From Palsa-461 sp963768185 (lineage in GTDB: Bacteria > Actinomycetota > Acidimicrobiia > Acidimicrobiales > RAAP-2): DNA of 64,000 nucleotides. Where the stretch lies: positions 186,001 through 250,000 of the forward strand of contig CAVYGS010000004.1 in NCBI GenBank assembly GCA_963768185.1. Reading direction: 5' to 3'. Made by a program: the position numbers and the translations under genes. The notes below the pieces were generated by a model. That model was not told the DNA's origin, ran no database searches, and worked only from the letters and a program-made list of their open reading frames with translations. Shown here one piece after another: positions 7,715 through 16,136 of this stretch (within the stretch, counting starts at the first letter, position 1; each line of letters opens with the position of its first letter).

Positions 7715-8488
7715 CTATGCGAGCTTCGGCGCACCTCCTCGCTGACGGGCCTCTTTGAGGCGGAACGACTCGCCCGATGTGGCCACGACCACGCTGTGGT
7801 GGAGCAGCCGGTCGAGGAGGCTGACCGCGGTGGTGTGCTCGGGGAGGAAGCGTCCCCAGTCCTCGAACGGCCAGTGTGAGGCGATGCCGAGGGACCGTCG
7901 TTCGTAGGCCGCGGCGACGACGCGGAAGAACAGCTGAGCTCCGGTGTCGTCCATCGGGGCGAAGCCGATCTCGTCGATCACGATGAGATCGGCCTTCAAC
8001 ACCTGCTCGATGACCCGCCCGACACTGTTGTCCGCCAGACCGCGATAGAGGGTCTCGACGAGCTCGGTGGCGGTGAAGTAGCGGACCCGCTTGCCGGCGT
8101 CGACGGCGTGGTGGCCGAGGGCGACGAGCAGATGCGACTTGCCCGTCCCCGCCGGACCCACGAGACAGAGGTTCTCCTTGGCCCCGATCCACTCGAGCGA
8201 CGAGAGGTAGTCGAAGGTGGCACGTGGCACCGACGACGCCTCGACATCGAGCTCGTCGAGGGTCTTGGTCACCGGGAACGCAGCCGCAACCAAGCGGGCC
8301 CGAGCGTTCGAGGCGTCACGCGAGGCGATCTCGGCTTCGACCAAGGTGCGCAGGAACTCCTCGGGCCGCCAGCGCTGGGTCTTGGCCACCACCAGCAGTT
8401 CGGGACCGAGTCGGCGCATGGCCCCGAGGCGCAGGCGCCGGAGGCCGGCTTCGAGGTCGGCGGCGAGCGGCGGCGGGGTGGTGCTCAT
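7715..8488 (-). CDS. istB: IS21-family helper ATPase IstB
   Basis: A 257-residue AAA+ ATPase that assists the IstA transposase in target capture. The Walker A motif GPAGTGKS is near residue 110 and the Walker B region IVIDEIGF near 170. The overall length and the N-terminal helical region are normal for IstB. Its ATG overlaps the istA stop (ATGA), which is the usual translational coupling of the pair. No defect is visible, so it is probably functional. Confidence 0.92.
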   Translation of the reverse strand: MSTTPPPLAADLEAGLRRLRLGAMRRLGPELLVVAKTQRWRPEEFLRTLVEAEIASRDASNARARLVAAAFPVTKTLDELDVEASSVPRATFDYLSSLEWIGAKENLCLVGPAGTGKSHLLVALGHHAVDAGKRVRYFTATELVETLYRGLADNSVGRVIEQVLKADLIVIDEIGFAPMDDTGAQLFFRVVAAAYERRSLGIASHWPFEDWGRFLPEHTTAVSLLDRLLHHSVVVATSGESFRLKEARQRGGAPKLA

Positions 8489-9930
8489 TGGTCAGCACCG
8501 ATGGCGTAGTCATCGAGCGAGCGGACGGCCACGCTCGGCAGATCGACGATGAGCGCCTCACCGGGCTTTCTCGGTCGGGGCACCCCCGTGCCCGCAGCGA
8601 GGATCGAGCGCACGTCGCGCGCCCGGAACCGCCCGAACTCGACGGCCCGCTCGATCGCGGCGACGAGCGCCTCTTTGCCATGGGCCGCCTCCATGGCGCA
8701 CAGCTCGACGAGGTCGGCGGCGAGCCCCGTCATCCCGCGCGCCACCGCCCCCTTGATGAAGTCCTCGGCGGCGGGGCCGAGGGCCACGAAGGCCTTCTCG
8801 GCCGGGGTCTTGGGGCGCACCGCGCGCGTTGGCGAGGGCCGGGGACCGCCGTAGTGGTCGTCGAGCACAGCGGTCTCACCAGGGGCGACGAGTGCGTGGC
8901 TGGCGATGATCTCGCCCAAGAAGACCACGAGCACCGTGCCGTCGGACACCCGCAGCTCGACCTGGCGCCCGATGTGGGCCGTCGGCACCGAGTAGCGGGC
9001 CGAGCCGAAGCGGACGCAACTGAGGCGGTCAACCTTGCGCACCACCACCGTGCCGATGCGGGCCCGCAGCGAGGGCAACTCGCCCATGAGCGGGCGCTCG
9101 ATCTCGAGGCGCTCGGAGGGGATGGCTGCGATCTCGGAGTGCACCTGGCCGTTCACCTCGGTGCACCACGCTCTGCCCTTGGCGTTGGCCTCCGCCAGGT
9201 CCGAGACAGTCAGCTCTTCGGGGATCATGAGATCGGACTTCACGTAGCCGACGAGGTTCTCGACCAGACCCTTGGACTCGGGGTCCGCTCCCTCGCAGAA
9301 GTCCGGCCGGGTGCGGTAGTGGGTGACGAAGCGCACGTAGTCCGGCGTCGGGACGACCAGCCCGGCCACCGTGGCGCCCTTGAGACAACCCATGCGATCG
9401 GTCAGCAGAGTCTTGGGGACCGCGCCGATCGTCTCCATGCACTCGGCCAGCGCGGCCATGGTGGTGTCGGCCCTCAAGTTGTCGGCGAAGGACACGAACC
9501 GGAGCCGGCTCCAGGCGAGCACGGCGCAGAACACGAACAGCGGTCCGATCTCGCCCCAGTCGAACACCAGCACGTCGCCCGGCGCCCACACCCCGGGTCG
9601 ACGTCCTCGGTGGTGATCGACGCGCCACTTCGCCTTGGCCTCGGCCACCGCACGGCGCAGGTTGCGTGCCGAACCCTGGTAGCCGGCGGCACGCACCACG
9701 GGCAGCAGCCGCTTGGCCGAGATCCGGCCGTCGGTTCGCTCCACCCGCTTGGCGATGATGGCGGTCACGTCGTCGTAGTTGTGGGCCACCGACGCCTCGA
9801 CGCCCGCTCCGGCCTCCTCGGTCGCTCTGGCCTTGGCCACGGCACGCTTGACGGTCTTGTCGCTGGTGCCGCAGATGGCCGCGGTCGCTCGATACGAGCC
9901 GACGTCTTCGAAGACAGCATTCATGTCCAT
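8485..9930 (-). CDS. istA: IS21-family transposase IstA
   Basis: A 481-residue DDE transposase. The start at 9930 (MDMNAVFEDVGSY) has GAGGG five bases upstream; longer upstream frames begin in IS end sequence. The N-terminus carries helix-turn-helix elements (AAICGTSDKTVKRAV and a second near KRLLPVVRAAG). The integrase core reads DVLVFDWGEIGPL for the first Asp and SFADNLRADT downstream, with a later EGADPESKGLVENLV giving the catalytic Glu. A C-terminal beta domain follows. It is intact and coupled to istB. Confidence 0.9.
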   Translation of the reverse strand: MDMNAVFEDVGSYRATAAICGTSDKTVKRAVAKARATEEAGAGVEASVAHNYDDVTAIIAKRVERTDGRISAKRLLPVVRAAGYQGSARNLRRAVAEAKAKWRVDHHRGRRPGVWAPGDVLVFDWGEIGPLFVFCAVLAWSRLRFVSFADNLRADTTMAALAECMETIGAVPKTLLTDRMGCLKGATVAGLVVPTPDYVRFVTHYRTRPDFCEGADPESKGLVENLVGYVKSDLMIPEELTVSDLAEANAKGRAWCTEVNGQVHSEIAAIPSERLEIERPLMGELPSLRARIGTVVVRKVDRLSCVRFGSARYSVPTAHIGRQVELRVSDGTVLVVFLGEIIASHALVAPGETAVLDDHYGGPRPSPTRAVRPKTPAEKAFVALGPAAEDFIKGAVARGMTGLAADLVELCAMEAAHGKEALVAAIERAVEFGRFRARDVRSILAAGTGVPRPRKPGEALIVDLPSVAVRSLDDYAIGADQ

Positions 9931-10112
9931 CCGTTCCCTCGCTGATTTCATGGAGGCATCCCCTCGGTCGGTTGCGGCGGTTGGCTTGCACCGCCACCGT
10001 GACCGGCTGGGGGGACCCTCTCGTGGATGCTTCAGCGAGGGGTGCGGACTTCTCGTGGCCAAAACTGCGGACTCCTGGTGGCCATCAGTGCGGACATTTC
10101 ATGGCCAAAACT

Positions 10113-11661
10113 GGGACACCTCGGGTTTCCGTGGGTCAATTGATATAGGAGGCGGGGGTCAAGGGCTGCCGGAGGCCGGCGCAGTGAACCCCTTGACGCT
10201 CGCCGTGGTGCAGGCGGCGCCAGCAACCATGTGATGGACCCCGGCATCGCCGGGGCCTCTTCGCGAAAGGACGCGGCACGCGTCGCCCTCGTAGTTTCGG
10301 ATGCGACCAAGCAAACCGAGCTACCTGGGAGAACGCGTGCGCGTCACCACTTCATTCAACAAGATGGTGGCCATCGTCGGGGCTTCGGTGGCCAGTGTGA
10401 CCTTTGCCCCCGATGGGATCGTGGTCGGACTGCGCCGGCGCCGGTCCAAGCACCGCTGTCCGTGCGGGTGGGCGACCTGGGCGATCTACGACCGTTCGGT
10501 GCGCCGGTGGCGTCACCTGGACCTCGGGGCGGCCCGGTGCTTCCTCGAGGCCGAGATCTGCCGGATCGCCTGTCGGCGCTGTCAGCGCGTGCGCACCGAG
10601 GAGGTTCCCTGGGCGCGCCCCGGGGCCCGGCACAGCCGGGACCTCCAAGACGTCGTGGCCTGGCTGGCCCAGCACGTCGACAAGACCACGATCACCAAGC
10701 TGCTCCGAGTCAGCTGGGAGGCGGTGGCCAAGATCGTGATCGACGTGGTGACCGAGGCGATTGATGACACCCGCCTCGAGAACCTCTACCGCATCGGCGT
10801 TGACGAGGTCTCCTATCGCAAGGGACACCGCTTCTTGACCGTCGTCGCCGACCACGATCGCGAGGGTGCGGTCGTCTGGGCGGCCGAGGGCAGGGACCAC
10901 TCGGTCCTCGAGGCCTTCTATGACGAACTGGGCGACGAGCGGTTGGCGCGCCTCGAGGCGATCAGCTTGGACATGGGTGGGGCCTACAAGTTGGCCACCG
11001 ACGCCAAGGCGCCCCACGTGACCCAGTGCGTGGACCCGTTCCATCTCGTGAAGCTGGCCAACGAGGCGGTCGACAAGGCCAGGCGGTGGGCCTGGAACGA
11101 GGAGCGCAAGCTCCGCCCGCACACCCCCCGTCACCGCGGCAGGCCCCGCGCTGACGCGCCCGAGCCGCGTCGCAACGAGACCCGATGGGTCAAGCACACC
11201 CGCTGGGCGCTGCTCAAGGAGCCCGACGACCTCAAGCCCTCCCAGCTCGACGTCCTTCACGAGCTGTGCCGGTCGCGTTCGGTCTTGTATCGCTGTTGGC
11301 AGCTCAAGGAAGGGATCCGTGATCTCTACCGCCTGCCGCGTGTCTCTGACGCCGCGTATCACCTCGACTGGTGGTTGGCGTGGGCGTGCCGATGCCGGAT
11401 TCCCGCGTTCGTCACGCTGTCAAAGACTGTGCGCAAGAACCGCGAGCGCATTCTCGCCGCGGTGGAGCTCGGACTTTCCAATTCCAAGCTGGAAGGCCTC
11501 AACTCGAAGATCCGCCTCATCAACCACCGCGGTTATGGCCATCACTCCGCCGCCGCCCTGATCGCAATGATCTACCTCTGCTGTGGCGGCATCACCGTCG
11601 AGCTACCCACCCAGCGGGTTCTTCCCGCCTCGAATTGACCCACGGAAACCCGAGGAGAACC
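10113..11661. mobile_element. ISL3-family insertion sequence nested in the IS21
   Basis: The terminal inverted repeats are GGGACACCTCGGGTTTCC from 10113 and, read inward from 11661, GGTTCTCCTCGGGTTTCC, continuing as GTGGGTCAATT on both sides. They are flanked by a perfect 8-bp duplication CCAAAACT (10105-10112 and 11662-11669), the duplication size known for ISL3. It is inserted in the right end of the IS21 element and disrupts its terminal repeat block. Length 1,549 bp. Confidence 0.88.
10337..11638 (+). CDS. ISL3-family transposase
   Basis: A 433-residue transposase. A Cys-rich zinc finger opens the protein (CPCGW and CRRCQR), followed by helices that bind the IS ends. The DDE core reads GVDEVSYRKGHRF, SLDMGGAYK and SKLEGLNSKIRLINHR, in the order and spacing of ISL3 enzymes. 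The GTG at 10337, behind GGGAG, gives the usual RVTTSFNKM start; an ATG 36 bases upstream is possible. The gene is intact and the IS ends and duplication are perfect, so this is the most recent insertion of the nest. Confidence 0.9.
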   Translation: MRVTTSFNKMVAIVGASVASVTFAPDGIVVGLRRRRSKHRCPCGWATWAIYDRSVRRWRHLDLGAARCFLEAEICRIACRRCQRVRTEEVPWARPGARHSRDLQDVVAWLAQHVDKTTITKLLRVSWEAVAKIVIDVVTEAIDDTRLENLYRIGVDEVSYRKGHRFLTVVADHDREGAVVWAAEGRDHSVLEAFYDELGDERLARLEAISLDMGGAYKLATDAKAPHVTQCVDPFHLVKLANEAVDKARRWAWNEERKLRPHTPRHRGRPRADAPEPRRNETRWVKHTRWALLKEPDDLKPSQLDVLHELCRSRSVLYRCWQLKEGIRDLYRLPRVSDAAYHLDWWLAWACRCRIPAFVTLSKTVRKNRERILAAVELGLSNSKLEGLNSKIRLINHRGYGHHSAAALIAMIYLCCGGITVELPTQRVLPASN

Positions 11662-11694
11662 CCAAAACTGCGGACTTTCTCGTGGCCACGGACA

Positions 11695-11784
11695 GGTCGT
11701 GCCATCGAGTTCGACGAAGTCCCACGCTGACTCGTCGTTAGGAATGAAAGAGAGGTCAGGATCAGGTAATCTTGCGTTTGGCAT
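11695..11784 (-). pseudogene. Interrupted island gene, 5' part (30 residues)
   Basis: The first 30 codons, MPNARLPDPDLSFIPNDESA and ten more, ending in the target sequence duplicated by the IS21. The codon ACC at the break is the same as that at 7641-7639, so deletion of the element plus one duplication copy restores reading into RWCEKYF. No ribosome site is visible before the ATG, so the true start could differ. Confidence 0.6.
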
Positions 11785-11792
11785 CGCAGTTC

Positions 11793-11823
11793 AAGCCCCC
11801 GGTCGACGAAGGACCGGGGGCTT
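11793..11823. terminator. Strong hairpin between island genes
   Basis: AAGCCCCCGGTC and GACCGGGGGCTT form a perfect 12-bp stem with a 7-base loop. It lies just upstream of the interrupted gene and downstream of the small gene at 11904, both on the minus strand, so it probably ends transcription of the latter. No long T run follows. Confidence 0.6.
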
Positions 11824-11903
11824 CTCTTATGTGGGATGGACAAGGACTGGATCGCCAGCAGAGCGAGGATTCGGTTCTGCACCAAGGACGTCGTGGGTGG
11901 TCA

Positions 11904-12164
11904 TCACCCAGTCTTTTGGGCACGAGCTCTCGACGACCGCAAGGCGAGCCCGACGAAATACGCCCGCTTTGCATGTTCGGCACGGCGAAGGCGCTCCCTC
12001 ACCGGGAGCCTGCCCTCAGGATCGACTTCTCGCTCGAATCGGGACAAGAAGCGTTGACGGGCGGGCGCGGTTCGAGCAACGGGATCGGGCGTTCTGGCCC
12101 ACGAGCTGTGCGCTGCCCGGCGCGCCTGCTGGCTGCGCTGGGAAGGGGTTCGGTCGGACACCAT
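11904..12164 (-). CDS. Small conserved actinobacterial protein, unknown function
   Basis: An 86-residue basic, arginine-rich helical protein. The segment LSRFEREVDPEGRLP followed by ERLRRAEHAKRAYF resembles a small hypothetical family that recurs on actinobacterial chromosomes and islands. The ATG at 12164 has GGAGG seven bases upstream. No catalytic motif or membrane segment is present. It lies between the integrase operon and the interrupted gene, all on the same strand. The function is unknown. Confidence 0.65.
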   Translation of the reverse strand: MVSDRTPSQRSQQARRAAHSSWARTPDPVARTAPARQRFLSRFEREVDPEGRLPVRERLRRAEHAKRAYFVGLALRSSRARAQKTG

Positions 12165-12293
12165 GATGCGACCTCCGTGGAGGTTGCCCGTGCCAACCGG
12201 GGGGCGGCTGCTCCGCAGCCAGGCCCATTAACTTGTCCCGAAGAATAGTCAGCTCAGCGCTCAAGCGCTGTTCGAGGCTGCTACCTACAGGTT

Positions 12294-12767
12294 TTAGATC
12301 TGTGGGCTGGTCCCATACCGCTGCTTGGTACGAGTGACTTGCGCTTCTATGGTCACCGCTTCGAGATCGATGGTCCAGGCACCGTGGCGAGGACAGCGCA
12401 CAATGGGGTCGTCCTCCCCGCCCGGGACGATGCGCCACGTGTCACCAGGCAACTTCACGAGAACAGGCTCTTCCTCAACGAAGCCTCCTTGTTTCCAGGC
12501 TCGGTCTCGGTCCACGCTTCGTAGGGCAATCCTCTGGTAGTAGCGGACCGTGTCGTGACGTTGTAGACGGTTGAGCACGACCACGAGGCCATGCGGGGAT
12601 GCGTACGCGCCGCCGAGAGGTCTTGCGCAGCTTCTGTGCCGATACGGAACTGCACAACGGATCTCGACGATCGGGCTGCCGGATCGGCTATTCAAGGCGA
12701 GCATCGCCGCCTGGCGGACAGGATCAAACGCATACTTGGGGATGTCGGTCACGGGCGGCCTTGTCAA
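12294..12767 (-). CDS. Unknown protein coupled to the integrase gene
   Basis: A 157-residue protein whose ATG overlaps the integrase stop by four bases (ATGA), so it is probably co-translated with it. The sequence contains a few spaced Cys/His residues, notably IVRCPRHGAW, but not a complete metal site. No family is recognised. Position suggests a recombination directionality factor or other island maintenance role, but at 157 residues it is larger than typical excisionases, and nothing in the sequence proves it. Confidence 0.55.
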   Translation of the reverse strand: MTRPPVTDIPKYAFDPVRQAAMLALNSRSGSPIVEIRCAVPYRHRSCARPLGGAYASPHGLVVVLNRLQRHDTVRYYQRIALRSVDRDRAWKQGGFVEEEPVLVKLPGDTWRIVPGGEDDPIVRCPRHGAWTIDLEAVTIEAQVTRTKQRYGTSPQI

Positions 12768-13659
12768 AGCCGATCGCCGAAGCTCAGGCGGCGATGCGCG
12801 TCGCGCGCACGCTGATCGGCTGCGGAGGCTCCATATCGGGCGAGCATCGCCGGACTCTTCCAGCCAGCAAGACGCTTGAGGTCACCCTCTTGACCACCAC
12901 CCGCGAGCCACTCGTGGGCAAACGTGTGCCGGAATTGGTGAGGGTGAAGCGGTTGAATGTTCGCGATTCTCGATCGCCGTTTGAGCATGATGGCGAGCCC
13001 TGACTGACCAAACTGTCCCCTTCTCGAAAGCCAAAGGTGGTTGACACTCGCGTGAGGGTGCCGAGACCGGGCCAGGTCGTATCGGTCCAAGGCCTTTGCC
13101 GTGCGGTTGCCAAATGGCACCAGCCTGGGACGCCCACCTTTCCCTTAACCCAGACCACCTGATCATCAACATCCATGTCCTCGAGCTGTAGCCCGAGAAG
13201 CTCACTTCGCCGAATTCCCGTATCCAGGAGTAGCCGGATGATCGCTTCGTCGCGTCGGTCCTCAAAAGTTTGGCCCTTGCAAGAACTGAGAAGGGCGCGC
13301 AGCTCGCTCGGCGAGACCACTGGCACCGGGACTTCGGGGACGTGCGGTGGTTTCAGGCCGGCCATCGGGTTGCGGGCAATGTGTTCATTCTCGTAGAGCC
13401 ACTTGAAGAACTGCTGAAGCGCCCGAAAGCGATTGTTGGCGGTCGCCGGTGCGCGCGTTGCCACCAGGCCCCCGACGAACGCTTCCACGTGCGACTTGGT
13501 GACACCCCGCACCGCTGTCACGCCCTCTCGGGCGAGATGTGCAGCGAGCTGTCCGATGGCTTCCCCATAGGTCTCGACCGTTCGGAAGGCCCTGTTCTCA
13601 GCCCGCAAGTGCCGTTCGAAGGACTTAGCCAGCCGCTCCAGATCGTTTACGCTGGTCAT
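12764..13659 (-). pseudogene. Tyrosine recombinase (integrase), one-base frameshift
   Basis: Repaired by one base the product is 298 residues, of XerC/D-like size. The N-terminal SAM-like domain covers about residues 1-95. The catalytic set is visible: Arg in TGIRRSELLGL, HQFRHTF (H-x-x-R), GWKSPAMLARY with the final Tyr. The frame breaks near 13131-13142, where VWVKGK should continue into GRPRLVPFGNRTAK; a missing G in a G run explains it. The gene lies about 105 bases from tRNA-Ala, the likely attachment gene. Whether the break is real decides if the island can still move. Confidence 0.85.
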
Positions 13660-13764
13660 CGAGGATCCCTTCTCGCTCTGCTCGAAGCATGTGCTCTTCG
13701 AGCGGTGTGCTGAGGGGTGCTCGGGTCAGATTTTGGAAAATCCCAGGTCTGGCTGCGAAAACAT

Positions 13765-13838
13765 GGGGACGTAGCTCAGCTGGCTAGAGCACCTGCTTTG
13801 CAAGCAGGAAGTCGCGGGTTCGAGTCCCGTCGTCTCCA
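13765..13838 (+). tRNA. tRNA-Ala (TGC anticodon)
   Basis: A complete cloverleaf: acceptor GGGGACG pairing with CGTCTCC, D-arm AGCTCAGCTGG, anticodon stem-loop CCTGCTTTGCAAGCAGG with TGC at 13799-13801, and T-arm GCGGGTTCGAGTCCCGT. CCA is not encoded. It abuts the integrase gene and is the probable attachment site of the island; no second partial copy is seen in the window. Confidence 0.97.
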
Positions 13839-13858
13839 CCGAACGAACCGGTAAGTGC

Positions 13859-14641
13859 TCAATCATGCACCACCTGGTTGCTGGAACTGCCAGCATCGGG
13901 TGTCGGAGCGTCAATCCGCTCACTCGTCGTTCCTGAATCGGTGGTCAGGGTCGCGGAAGTAACACCCGCGCTACCGGGCCACCAGGCAAGGAAGAGTCCG
14001 TTGCCGACCGTGGCGACGACCTGCGAGCCGTCGCTCAGGGTCAGCGTGGCGGCCGTGACACCTGAGCCGACCGATCCTTCGGCGACCGTGTAGGGCTGAC
14101 CGTCGTCGGCGGCTTCGGGTCGGAGCCGGTCCAGGGTGATCTGGCCTGCTCCGGGCAGCGCCGATTGGTTACCGATCGACTGGAACACCGAGTTTTGTTC
14201 CGTGCTCGGACTCACCGATGGGCCGCTCACACACATCAGCGGCCCGTCCGTCGACGTGTTGGACCCGAACAAGACCAGCGTGAATGGTCCCCGGGTATCG
14301 ACCAGCGATACCTGGGTCGTTCCCGTGGCAACTCCCGGTGGCGCCTTTGCCGGTGAGGCGGCTGCGGCCAGGCACGCCGCCTCGGCGCTCACTACCTGGC
14401 GAGGCGCGGGCGTCGTGGGAGATGCCGTCCAGGCCGCGAACGCATTGGTGGTGCCGGGACCGCCGAGAACGAGCACGACGGTCGTGACGCCGCCCGCGAC
14501 GAGGGCACCACCGCCCACCGCGAGGCTTCCTCTCCGCCGGCGTCGGCGATACACCGTGATCTCCCGAACGAGGTGTGCTTGGCGAGTCGAGAATCGAAGG
14601 TCGCTCGGGTTAGGGACTGGAGGGATTTGGAGGTCGTTCAT
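13859..14641 (-). CDS. Membrane-anchored partner of the ECF sigma factor (anti-sigma-like)
   Basis: A 260-residue protein with a short basic cytoplasmic N-terminus, one transmembrane helix at about residues 35-58 (glycine- and valine-rich), and a 200-residue extracytoplasmic part rich in Ser, Thr and Gly. Its ATG overlaps the sigma gene stop (ATGA), so the two are made together, the usual arrangement of ECF sigma and anti-sigma factors. No zinc-binding HxxxCxxC motif is present, so it would be a non-ZAS type or merely a sigma-linked membrane protein. The outer part matches no family I recognise. Confidence 0.6.
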   Translation of the reverse strand: MNDLQIPPVPNPSDLRFSTRQAHLVREITVYRRRRRRGSLAVGGGALVAGGVTTVVLVLGGPGTTNAFAAWTASPTTPAPRQVVSAEAACLAAAASPAKAPPGVATGTTQVSLVDTRGPFTLVLFGSNTSTDGPLMCVSGPSVSPSTEQNSVFQSIGNQSALPGAGQITLDRLRPEAADDGQPYTVAEGSVGSGVTAATLTLSDGSQVVATVGNGLFLAWWPGSAGVTSATLTTDSGTTSERIDAPTPDAGSSSNQVVHD

Positions 14642-15228
14642 CGGGTCTCCTCTATTGATGGGGTCAGGGTCTTCGTGAGAGTGGCCGAGCCGTTGAACTT
14701 GGCCCGGGCGCTGGCCAGGCGAGAGCGGACGGTGCCGACCGGGATGCCAAGCGCGGTTGCTGCGTCGGCGTAGCTGAGCTCGCTCCACAAGACGAGGAAA
14801 ACGACGTCCTGTTCCGCTCGGGTGAGCGCGGAGATCGCCTCGAGGGCACGGGCGATTGCCTCTTGTGCCCCGAGGCGCTCGATCGCGTTGTCTTCGGAGC
14901 TCGTACTGTTTGCTAGAGGCGGGAGGCGATCGAGGGCCGATCGGTACCGTCGAACCGAGCGGTCCGCGTTTCGAGCAACGTTGTTGGCCACACCGAGCAG
15001 CCAGGGCAATGCGCTGGCGTTCGAGAGCTGCAGCTTGCGGCGGCGTCGGAACGCCTCCATGAAGACGATGCTGGTCAGGTCCTCAGCCAGATCGAGGTTG
15101 CCAGTCCGCCGGGCGCAGTAGGCATAGACAGAGCGCGAATGGCGCCTGAAAAGCTCGCCGAACGCCTCCGGCTCCGATCCCGCCCTTTCCAGCAGCTCGG
15201 AATCGTCAGCGTCGGAGAAAGACGTCAC
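14638..15228 (-). CDS. ECF-type RNA polymerase sigma factor
   Basis: A 196-residue extracytoplasmic-function sigma factor. Region 2 runs through AFGELFRRHSRSVYAYCARR and the DLAEDLTSIVF helix, which contacts the -10 element; region 4 is seen as LWSELSYADAATALGIPVGT followed by VRSRLASARAKF. The GTG at 15228 (VTSFSDADDSELL) is chosen because the sequence upstream does not fit the family. Only a weak AGG stands before it. It is coupled to the membrane protein downstream and probably answers an envelope or redox signal through it. Confidence 0.88.
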   Translation of the reverse strand: MTSFSDADDSELLERAGSEPEAFGELFRRHSRSVYAYCARRTGNLDLAEDLTSIVFMEAFRRRRKLQLSNASALPWLLGVANNVARNADRSVRRYRSALDRLPPLANSTSSEDNAIERLGAQEAIARALEAISALTRAEQDVVFLVLWSELSYADAATALGIPVGTVRSRLASARAKFNGSATLTKTLTPSIEETR

Positions 15229-15371
15229 ACCTAATAATGTCCGCAGCCTCCAGAAAGTTCGATGTTGCGGCTGCCCGGGAGTCCCTTCCGCGAAACTGAG
15301 GGAACCCCTGCCTGGCTGGCTCCTCCGTCCCCACCTTGGACTCTGCAGGGAAAGCCCAAGCGCGGATCTGG

Positions 15372-16079
15372 CTACAAAGGACGAGCAGTTGCCCAACCGA
15401 ACTCGGATGTGGTCCGAACGCCCAGCCCATCCACGAGCGCGCGGACGGCGATTTCGATGTCGGGCCATTCGTTGACGACGGTGACGGTCCCCCGCTCGAG
15501 GCGTTCGAACCCAGTGGCCTTCAACATGTCCTCGATCACGTTCTGGGTGTCGCCGTGTTCCACGTTGGCCGCGGCGTGGGAGGCTTCTGAGAGCTCGATC
15601 ACCTTCACGAAGTACGGCATGAGGCCGAGGTGCTCGAACTGGCCCCAGAAGGTCAGGCCGAGCCGGCCTCCCGGGACCAGTACCCGGCGCGCTTCGAGCA
15701 GGGCCGCCTCGCAGCCTTTCCAGATCCCGTTGAAGCTGGTGGCCGCATCGAAGGACGCGTCGGGGAACGGCAGGGCGAACATGTCACCCACACGGAAGTC
15801 GCCTTTCGGCGTGCGGGCGCGGGCGATGGTCACGAGGCCCTCAGAGGCGTCGATGCCCGAGACGGCTGCGCCACGCTCGCTCGCCAGGTGCGCGGCGAAG
15901 CCTGACCCGCAGGCGATGTCCAGCAACCGCGTGCCATCGGCGACGGCGAGTTGGTCGAAGACCGCCCGGTTGGCCGATCGGGCGTAGGGCTCCCACAGGT
16001 ACGCCCAGTCGGTTGCCCGGTCTCCCCAGGCCTCCCCGGCCTCCCGCCAGTCGTGGCTCGTGGTCGTTTCCTGGGCCAT
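15372..16079 (-). CDS. SAM-dependent class I methyltransferase
   Basis: A 235-residue Rossmann methyltransferase. Motif I is LLDIACGSGFAA near residue 64, with an acidic end of strand 2 (GIDASEGLV), a MFALPFPDASFD motif and the LVPGGRLGLTFW post-motif that mark small-molecule enzymes of the UbiE/Methyltransf_11 type. The start at 16079 has GGAGG six bases upstream. It is divergent from a TetR gene with a shared inverted repeat between them, so the TetR protein probably represses it. The substrate is unknown. Confidence 0.85.
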   Translation of the reverse strand: MAQETTTSHDWREAGEAWGDRATDWAYLWEPYARSANRAVFDQLAVADGTRLLDIACGSGFAAHLASERGAAVSGIDASEGLVTIARARTPKGDFRVGDMFALPFPDASFDAATSFNGIWKGCEAALLEARRVLVPGGRLGLTFWGQFEHLGLMPYFVKVIELSEASHAAANVEHGDTQNVIEDMLKATGFERLERGTVTVVNEWPDIEIAVRALVDGLGVRTTSEFGWATARPL

Positions 16080-16090
16080 GGTCAACCTCC

Positions 16091-16136
16091 TTAGACGAAC
16101 GGTCGTACAATACACTATGGACGATCGTCCGTCTAG
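16091..16136. promoter_or_regulatory. TetR-type operator between divergent genes
   Basis: The arms TTAGACGAACGGTCGT (16091-16106) and ACGATCGTCCGTCTAG (16121-16136) are inverted copies matching at 13 of 16 positions, separated by 14 bases. They lie between the methyltransferase and TetR starts. A TetR dimer binding here would control both genes. Confidence 0.6.

Larger units (their letters stand above)
7644..11694. mobile_element. IS21-family insertion sequence
   Basis: Ends are TGTCCGTGGCC at 7644-7654 and GGCCACGGACA at 11684-11694, with the TGT...ACA termini usual for IS21, and the flanking 5-bp duplication is GGTCG (7639-7643, 11695-11699). Internal subterminal repeats of the TGCGGAC...GTGGCC type recur at both ends, for example near 7671-7700 and 10035-10110. 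It encodes IstA and IstB on the minus strand. An ISL3-family element sits in its right-hand terminal repeats, so the IS21 itself is about 2.5 kb without the guest. Confidence 0.85.
1..13764. other. Putative integrated mobile island next to tRNA-Ala
   Basis: The stretch left of tRNA-Ala(TGC) holds a tyrosine recombinase gene about 105 bases from the tRNA, an ArdC-like antirestriction gene, an iteron-like repeat cluster, three transposons and several small unknown genes, and no recognisable housekeeping gene. This composition is typical of an integrated plasmid or conjugative element. I could not see a second copy of the tRNA sequence in the window, so the left boundary lies outside it, and the exact att core is unknown. 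The recombinase lies on the 5' side of the tRNA, which is less usual than the 3' side. Confidence 0.5.

Noticed and set aside
8224..9945. A 573-residue plus-strand frame opposite istA and istB
   Set aside because: It is the antisense of two well-defined IS21 genes; composition is Gly/Arg-rich and no family motif is present.
10352..11362. A 336-residue minus-strand frame inside the ISL3 transposase
   Set aside because: It mirrors the transposase in high-GC sequence and shows no conserved motif.
13765..13838. A second attachment copy of the tRNA-Ala 3' end
   Set aside because: No repeat of the tRNA 3' sequence was found elsewhere in the window, so the island's other end is not placed.
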